NCBI GenBank assembly: GCA_020060625.1 | Contig: JAGUZU010000051.1 | Coordinates: 1 to 64,000 of the forward strand | Source: Anaerolineales bacterium | GTDB lineage: Bacteria; Chloroflexota; Anaerolineae; Anaerolineales; Villigracilaceae | DNA length: 64,000 bases | Reading direction: 5' to 3' | In this document: positions 58,890 through 64,000 of the stretch, piece by piece | How the letters are laid out: the number at the start of each line of letters is the position of its first letter | Position numbering within the stretch: position 1 is the stretch's first letter | The notes under the pieces: model-generated | What the model was told of the DNA's origin: nothing | The model's database searches: none | Seen by the model: only the letters and a program-made list of their open reading frames with translations | Program-made: the position numbers and the translations under genes

Positions 58890-59837
58890 ATGGCTACCAT
58901 TTCCATGAAAGCCCTGCTTGAGAGCGGCGTCCATTTTGGACATCGCACCAACAAGTGGGATCCTCGTATGCGTCCTTACATTTTCACGGAGCGCAACGGT
59001 ATTCACATTCTCGATTTGCAGCAGACCGTAAAACTGGCAAATCAGGCATATAACATCATCCGCGACACGGTTGCCAACGGTGGTACGATCCTTTTTGTCG
59101 GCACAAAACGCCAGGCGCAGGAAACTGTGGCGGAAGAGGCGACCCGCTGCGGCATGCCCTACGTCACTGAGCGCTGGATGGGCGGCATGCTGACCAACTG
59201 GTCCACCATCCATCAGCGTATTCAGGAGCTGGAACGGCTGGAGAAGATTCGCGACACGGATGAAATCAACCGCCTCACCAAGAAGGAAGGACTGCTTATC
59301 GAGCGTGAGATTACCCGCCTCCAGACTCGACTGTCTGGTACACGTTCCATGAAGCGGGTTCCAGACCTGCTCTTCATCGTGGATGTTGGGCGTGAGGATT
59401 CCGCCGTTCATGAAGCCAACCTGCTCAAGATTCCGATTGTTGCTCTGGTGGACACCAACTGCAATCCCCAGAGTATCGATTACGTGATTCCCTCCAATGA
59501 CGACGCCATTCGCGCCATCAAATTGCTTGTCTCCAAGATGGCAGACGCCGTTCTGGAAGGCAAAGCCATGCGCAAGGAAGAGGAACCCGAACAGCCTGAA
59601 GGGACAAAGTCCGACGCCAAGTCCAAATCACGTTCCGCCCGCCAGGCGATGGCAGCCGAAGAAGACGATAACGTTGGCGAGGATGAACTGCTCGGCGAGG
59701 CTACACTTGCAAAATTGAACGTTACCCGCAAAGCGGACGAAGAAACTTCCGATGAAGGTTCTACAGAACCCTCCGCAATTCAAAGTGAAGAGGAAAAGAA
59801 ACCTGCGGAAAAAACCGCCGGCGATGCAACGGAATGA
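58890..59837 (+). CDS. rpsB: Ribosomal protein S2 with acidic C-terminal extension
   Basis: A 315-residue small-subunit protein. LLESGVHFGHRTNKWDPRMRPYIF, FVGTKRQAQ, RWMGGMLTNW and PDLLFIVDVGREDSAV..IPIVALVDTNCNP are the S2 landmarks and are complete to about residue 230. A further 80 or so residues are acidic and low in complexity, longer than the usual S2 of 230-260 residues. It heads the translation cluster with tsf 24 bp downstream. Confidence 0.98.
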   Translation: MATISMKALLESGVHFGHRTNKWDPRMRPYIFTERNGIHILDLQQTVKLANQAYNIIRDTVANGGTILFVGTKRQAQETVAEEATRCGMPYVTERWMGGMLTNWSTIHQRIQELERLEKIRDTDEINRLTKKEGLLIEREITRLQTRLSGTRSMKRVPDLLFIVDVGREDSAVHEANLLKIPIVALVDTNCNPQSIDYVIPSNDDAIRAIKLLVSKMADAVLEGKAMRKEEEPEQPEGTKSDAKSKSRSARQAMAAEEDDNVGEDELLGEATLAKLNVTRKADEETSDEGSTEPSAIQSEEEKKPAEKTAGDATE

Positions 59838-59861
59838 TCGAAACCGTCAGAGGATTTTGAA

Positions 59862-60470
59862 ATGGAAATAACAACCGAAATGATCAAACAACTGCGCGCC
59901 GCGACCAACGCCCCAATGTTGGATTGTCGCAAGGCGTTGCAGGAAGCGGATGGAGATTTTAATAAGGCAGTGGACTGGCTTCGCGAAAAGGGCATGGCAA
60001 CCGCCGCAAAACGTGCTGACCGGGACGCCTCCAATGGCGTGGTTGAGTTATACGCTCACGGCAACGGACGCGTTGGCGTCATGGTCGAAGTCAACTGTGA
60101 GACGGATTTTGTGGCGCGCGCCGAACAGTTCCGCAATCTCGCTCATGAGATAGCCCTGCAAATTGCTGCAAGCGCGCCGAAGTACGTCGCCGCAGACGAT
60201 ATCCCTGCCGCGGAACTTGAACACGAAGCGGAGATCGCCCGCGCCCGCGCGAAAGAAGAGGGCAAGCCCGATAATGTGATGGAAAAGATTGTCGAAGGAC
60301 GTCTCGAGAAATACAAGGACGAAGTCTGCCTGATGCGTCAGGCATATATCCGCGATGAGTCGCTTACAATCGAAAATCTTATTTTGCAAAACGTCGCAGC
60401 CATTGGTGAAAATGTGATTGTGCGCCGCTTCCAACGTTGGGAGTTGGGTGAAAGCACATCTCAGGAATAA
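59862..60470 (+). CDS. tsf: Elongation factor Ts (short type)
   Basis: A 202-residue EF-Ts, the nucleotide exchange factor for EF-Tu. The N-terminal UBA-like domain contains LRAATNAPMLDCRKALQEADGD, followed by WLREKGMATAAKRADR and VEVNCETDFVAR. It has a single core subdomain, like the short EF-Ts of Thermus, rather than the 280-residue form of E. coli. A terminator follows. Confidence 0.97.
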   Translation: MEITTEMIKQLRAATNAPMLDCRKALQEADGDFNKAVDWLREKGMATAAKRADRDASNGVVELYAHGNGRVGVMVEVNCETDFVARAEQFRNLAHEIALQIAASAPKYVAADDIPAAELEHEAEIARARAKEEGKPDNVMEKIVEGRLEKYKDEVCLMRQAYIRDESLTIENLILQNVAAIGENVIVRRFQRWELGESTSQE

Positions 60471-61256
<786 letters not shown>

Positions 61257-61279
61257 GCCTGCCAGTTTGATTTTGACAG

Positions 61280-61316
61280 AATTCCTTCTCCATGGGCATG
61301 ATGGGGGAGGAATTTT
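61280..61316 (+). terminator. pyrH terminator
   Basis: AATTCCTTCTCCAT and ATGGGGGAGGAATT (with a two-base bulge) form a strong stem with loop GGGC, followed by TT. The rest of the gap to frr holds a -10-like TATCCT near 61393. Confidence 0.75.
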
Positions 61317-61429
61317 CCGTTTGATGGACTCTCAATATCTTGCACGGACTATCGCTTATTCCCGACCCCATAGCCTAAATTCTTGTTTTAAGGTATCCTT
61401 GTATCGTAATCATTTTTAGGAGGAAGATC

Positions 61430-61999
61430 GTGAGCACTGACGAAATAAAAGACCTGTTGAAAGACGCTGAATCCCGCATGAACGGTGCGATCCAATCCCT
61501 TACTGATGACCTCGCCGGCGTCCGCACGGGACGCGCCAGCCCCGCTCTTGTTGAAAAATTGTCCGTTGAATATTACGGCACGCCGACGCCGCTCATGCAA
61601 TTGGCGTCCATCAGCGTTCCCGAACCCCGTTCTTTGATGATCAAGCCTTTCGATGCGGGTTCCCTGAAGGATATTGAAAAGGCGATTCGCAATTCAGACC
61701 TTGGGCTGAATCCCAACAACGACGGAAAATCCATCCACCTCAACCTGCCTCCGCTTAACGAGGAACGCCGCCGCGACCTGGTCAAGCATGTGCATCATCG
61801 TCTCGAAGAGGCGCGCATCGCAGTCCGAAACATTCGCCGCGACCTGCATAACGACCTGCGCGAGTTCGAAAAGGAAAAGTTGATCACTGAGGACGATCTT
61901 AAGCGCGGAGAAGATGATCTGCAAAAGACTACGGATAAATTCATCGAGGAAATCAATAGGCTTGGACAGAATAAAGAAAAAGACATTATGGAAGTCTAG
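61430..61999 (+). CDS. frr: Ribosome recycling factor
   Basis: A 189-residue factor that splits post-termination ribosomes with EF-G. The GTG start at 61430 has AGGAGG six bases before it. VRTGRASPALVEKLSVEYYGTPTPLMQLASISVPEPRSLMIKPFD is the conserved core (shown here only by name of region, residues 27-72), and the helical hairpin ends with DKFIEEINRLGQNKEKDIMEV. Confidence 0.97.
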   Translation: MSTDEIKDLLKDAESRMNGAIQSLTDDLAGVRTGRASPALVEKLSVEYYGTPTPLMQLASISVPEPRSLMIKPFDAGSLKDIEKAIRNSDLGLNPNNDGKSIHLNLPPLNEERRRDLVKHVHHRLEEARIAVRNIRRDLHNDLREFEKEKLITEDDLKRGEDDLQKTTDKFIEEINRLGQNKEKDIMEV

Positions 62000-62048
62000 C
62001 CTGAATGTATTTTCAATGTCCGTAATGCGTTGAAAATAATGTTTTTAT

Positions 62049-62795
62049 ATGACTGAAATGCCCCTGAACATTCCCCTTGAAAAGATTCCCCGGCATGTCG
62101 CCATCATTATGGACGGTAATGGACGCTGGGCGATTCAACGCGGTTTGCCCCGTCTTGCCGGTCACAAAGCCGGGACGGAAAACCTGCGCCGCGTGATTCG
62201 CGCAACAGTTGAATTTGGGATCAAGTACCTGACCATCTATGCCTTTTCGACCGAAAACTGGGGACGCCCGCCCGAGGAAGTGCAGGGGCTGATGTTGATC
62301 TTGCAGGATGTGATCGACCGCGAACTGGGCGAATTGCACAAAGAGGGGGTACAGTTGCGTCACATCGGAAGGCTGGAAAGGCTGGATCCAAAAATTCAGA
62401 AAAAAGTGATCAAAGCCATCGAGCTTACAAAAAACAACGACAAGCTTGTCCTTAACGTCGCGTTCAATTATGGCGGGCGCGATGAAATTGTCTGCGCCAT
62501 TCAGAAGATCATCAATGACGGCATCCCCGCTTCCGATGTGACCGACGACCTGGTCAACAAATATCTTTTCACCGCAGGCGTCCCAGACCCCGACCTCATC
62601 ATCCGCACGTCGGGTGAATTGCGGGTAAGCAATTTTCTCATCTGGCAGGCGGCGTACTCGGAATGGTATATCACACCAACCTACTGGCCCGATTTCGACA
62701 AGGACGAATACCGCCGCGCCCTTGAAACGTTCGCGCACCGCGACAGACGCTATGGAAAGGTCTCTTCGGGGGAATTACAGGAATCGAATGCGTAG
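62049..62795 (+). CDS. uppS: Undecaprenyl diphosphate synthase
   Basis: A 248-residue cis-prenyltransferase that makes the C55 carrier for cell-wall and polysaccharide synthesis. HVAIIMDGNGRWA (about 16-28), AFSTENWGRP (about 66-75) and DLIIRTSGELRVSNFLIWQAAYSE (about 195-218) are the family motifs. It overlaps the cdsA start by 8 bp. Its product is the lipid used by the WecA-like transferase at 14755. Confidence 0.97.
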   Translation: MTEMPLNIPLEKIPRHVAIIMDGNGRWAIQRGLPRLAGHKAGTENLRRVIRATVEFGIKYLTIYAFSTENWGRPPEEVQGLMLILQDVIDRELGELHKEGVQLRHIGRLERLDPKIQKKVIKAIELTKNNDKLVLNVAFNYGGRDEIVCAIQKIINDGIPASDVTDDLVNKYLFTAGVPDPDLIIRTSGELRVSNFLIWQAAYSEWYITPTYWPDFDKDEYRRALETFAHRDRRYGKVSSGELQESNA

Positions 62796-63600
62796 AAGAT
62801 TACTGACAGCGCTTGGACTGGCTGCAATAGGATTGCCTTCCATTCTATTTGGCGGCACCCTTTATTATTTGTTAATGGGGATTTTTCTCGCCGGCGCGGC
62901 GTGGGAATATGTGCATCTGTTTCGCGCGGTGAAGTTCGACCCGAACATGATCGTTACAGTGGGAGGCGTGATAGTCGTGACCTTTGCCCGCATGTTCCTC
63001 CCCGAATATGCCCAGCCTGCCTTTGCCGTCGCCATTCTCGCGGCGATGGCTGTTCATTTGATCGCCTACGAGCGCGGACGTGACCAGTCCGCGCTCGATT
63101 TTGGCGTGACAGTTGGCGGCATTGTATATATCGGCTGGATCGGCGCCTACCTGCTCGACTTGCGCAATCTGCCCGAAGGCGGTTGGTGGTTCATGCTGGT
63201 CATGTTCTGCGTGTGGGCGGGGGATTCGGGCGCATATTCCATCGGCAGGGCGTACGGCAAACACAAATTGGCGCCGCGCCTCAGCCCCAGAAAGAGTTGG
63301 GAAGGCTATGCCGCCAGCGTGTTCACGGGAGCGGTCACCGGCGGTTTTTACGTTTGGGTATTTCAGACCTTCGGCGGGCATATCTACGATATCGCCATCT
63401 GGCAGGGCGCGGTCATGGGGCTTCTGCTTGGGGCATTACCCCCGTTGGGCGACCTCGGCGAAAGCATGATCAAACGCCAATCTGGCATCAAGGATTCAAG
63501 CGACATCATTCCCGGTCATGGCGGTTTCTTTGACCGCATTGATTCCTGGCTTTGGGGCGCGGTGATTGGTTATTATTTTATTGTTTGGTTTGTGTTATAG
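62788..63600 (+). CDS. cdsA: Phosphatidate cytidylyltransferase
   Basis: A 270-residue membrane enzyme that makes CDP-diacylglycerol. ATG 62788 lies in the end of uppS. The family signature is SPRKSWEG (about 168) and later GDLGESMIKRQSGIKDSSDIIPGHGGFFDRIDS (about 230-262, conserved Asp and Lys residues). Seven or eight hydrophobic segments are present. It supplies the CDP-lipid used by the phosphatidyltransferase at 45661. Confidence 0.96.
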   Translation: MRRRLLTALGLAAIGLPSILFGGTLYYLLMGIFLAGAAWEYVHLFRAVKFDPNMIVTVGGVIVVTFARMFLPEYAQPAFAVAILAAMAVHLIAYERGRDQSALDFGVTVGGIVYIGWIGAYLLDLRNLPEGGWWFMLVMFCVWAGDSGAYSIGRAYGKHKLAPRLSPRKSWEGYAASVFTGAVTGGFYVWVFQTFGGHIYDIAIWQGAVMGLLLGALPPLGDLGESMIKRQSGIKDSSDIIPGHGGFFDRIDSWLWGAVIGYYFIVWFVL

Positions 63601-63642
63601 AGAAGTTTGTAAGACGGAAAGACAATCAACCTGGAGGCAATG

Positions 63643-64000
63643 ATGGAAATTCTTGGCGCTACACCCACTCGCAATCTTGCGCTTGAGCTTGCGCGGGTGA
63701 CCGAAGCGGCGGCGATGATGGCAGGTCGCTTTATGGGGCGGGGCGATAAAGAAGGGGCGGACCAGGCTGCGGTGAATGCGATGCGTCTGATCCTCGGTAC
63801 GGTGGATATGAATGGAGTCATTGTCATCGGGGAAGGGGAGAAGGACAAGGCTCCCATGTTGTTCAATGGCGAGGTCGTGGGCAACGGCTCAAAACCGGAC
63901 GTGGATGTTGCTGTGGACCCCATTGATGGGACTCGCCCTTTGGCTTTTGGGCGTTCGAACTCTCTGGCGATGGTGGCGATTGCGCCGCGCGGAACAATGT
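63643..64000 (+). CDS. glpX: Class II fructose-1,6-bisphosphatase GlpX (partial, 5' end)
   Basis: 119 codons are visible before the window edge. ATG 63643 has GGAGG five bases upstream; ATG 63640 is too close to it. [45 protein letters not shown] and [15 protein letters not shown] are the class II FBPase motifs, including the metal-binding GEGEKD and DPIDGT. The enzyme makes fructose 6-phosphate in gluconeogenesis. The 3' end is outside the window. Confidence 0.94.
   Translation, partial: MEILGATPTRNLALELARVTEAAAMMAGRFMGRGDKEGADQAAVNAMRLILGTVDMNGVIVIGEGEKDKAPMLFNGEVVGNGSKPDVDVAVDPIDGTRPLAFGRSNSLAMVAIAPRGTM

Overview
The window looks like a chromosome segment from a Chloroflexota bacterium, most likely class Anaerolineae. 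This is an inference from gene content. The segment carries archaeal-type HMG-CoA synthase with a thiolase-fold partner, a DUF35 zinc-ribbon/OB protein and HMG-CoA reductase. It also has many GAF-rich HD-GYP/GGDEF proteins, lspA/lgt and a short EF-Ts. Several genes have a -10 box almost touching the start codon.

Layout. (1) 1 to about 9.05 kb is the right end of an integrated replicon-like mobile element. On the minus strand it carries a partial replication-initiator-like gene (1..1487), a protein with two similar DNA-binding-like halves, ParA, a 31-residue membrane peptide and a small ribbon-helix-helix-like protein. It also holds a two-helix membrane protein, small element genes and two tandem large serine recombinases. 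The initiator begins with a domain about 60% identical by eye to domain I of the host DnaA encoded at 26.8 kb. It ends in 22-24 bp tandem repeats that could be iterons inside the gene. The second recombinase ORF runs into the 3' end of a chromosomal DUF35 gene, which marks the probable attachment site.

(2) 9.0-24.6 kb holds a mevalonate-entry gene set on the minus strand: DUF35 protein, thiolase-like protein, HMG-CoA synthase and HMG-CoA reductase. It is split by an exopolysaccharide block (GT4 glycosyltransferase, SDR, WecA/MraY-like transferase, heparinase II/III-like protein), a fused BsuBI/PstI-like methyltransferase-endonuclease and a second restriction-modification pair. It also contains a nucleotidyltransferase broken by a repeat and a decayed piece of an HMG-CoA reductase 3' end. 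The thiolase-like protein lacks the expected nucleophilic cysteine and the usual GHP histidine. Small palindromic repeats sit inside several genes.

(3) 24.7-33.3 kb holds a GAF-GAF histidine kinase, dnaA, small conserved proteins and an alr-lspA-rluD-ltaE run. (4) 33.3-38.1 kb (minus) is an HD-GYP/GGDEF pair for c-di-GMP turnover. (5) 38.4-49.5 kb holds PNP, a membrane protein, a GNAT protein, a 7TM-type sensor ending in a helix-turn-helix-like segment, an S1 protein, FtsK, a CDP-alcohol phosphatidyltransferase, Lgt and an ABC exporter. (6) 49.5-58 kb holds an HNH protein, an SDR, a lipoprotein, tyrS preceded by a Tyr-Tyr leader peptide and an intrinsic terminator, and a 1594-residue multi-GAF HD-GYP protein. 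(7) 58.1-64 kb holds tRNA-Cys, -Gly and -Phe (minus), then rpsB-tsf-pyrH-frr-uppS-cdsA and the start of glpX, the classical translation and envelope cluster.

Limits: everything was read by eye, so percentages and family names are estimates. The element's left end and the initiator's stop codon lie outside the window.
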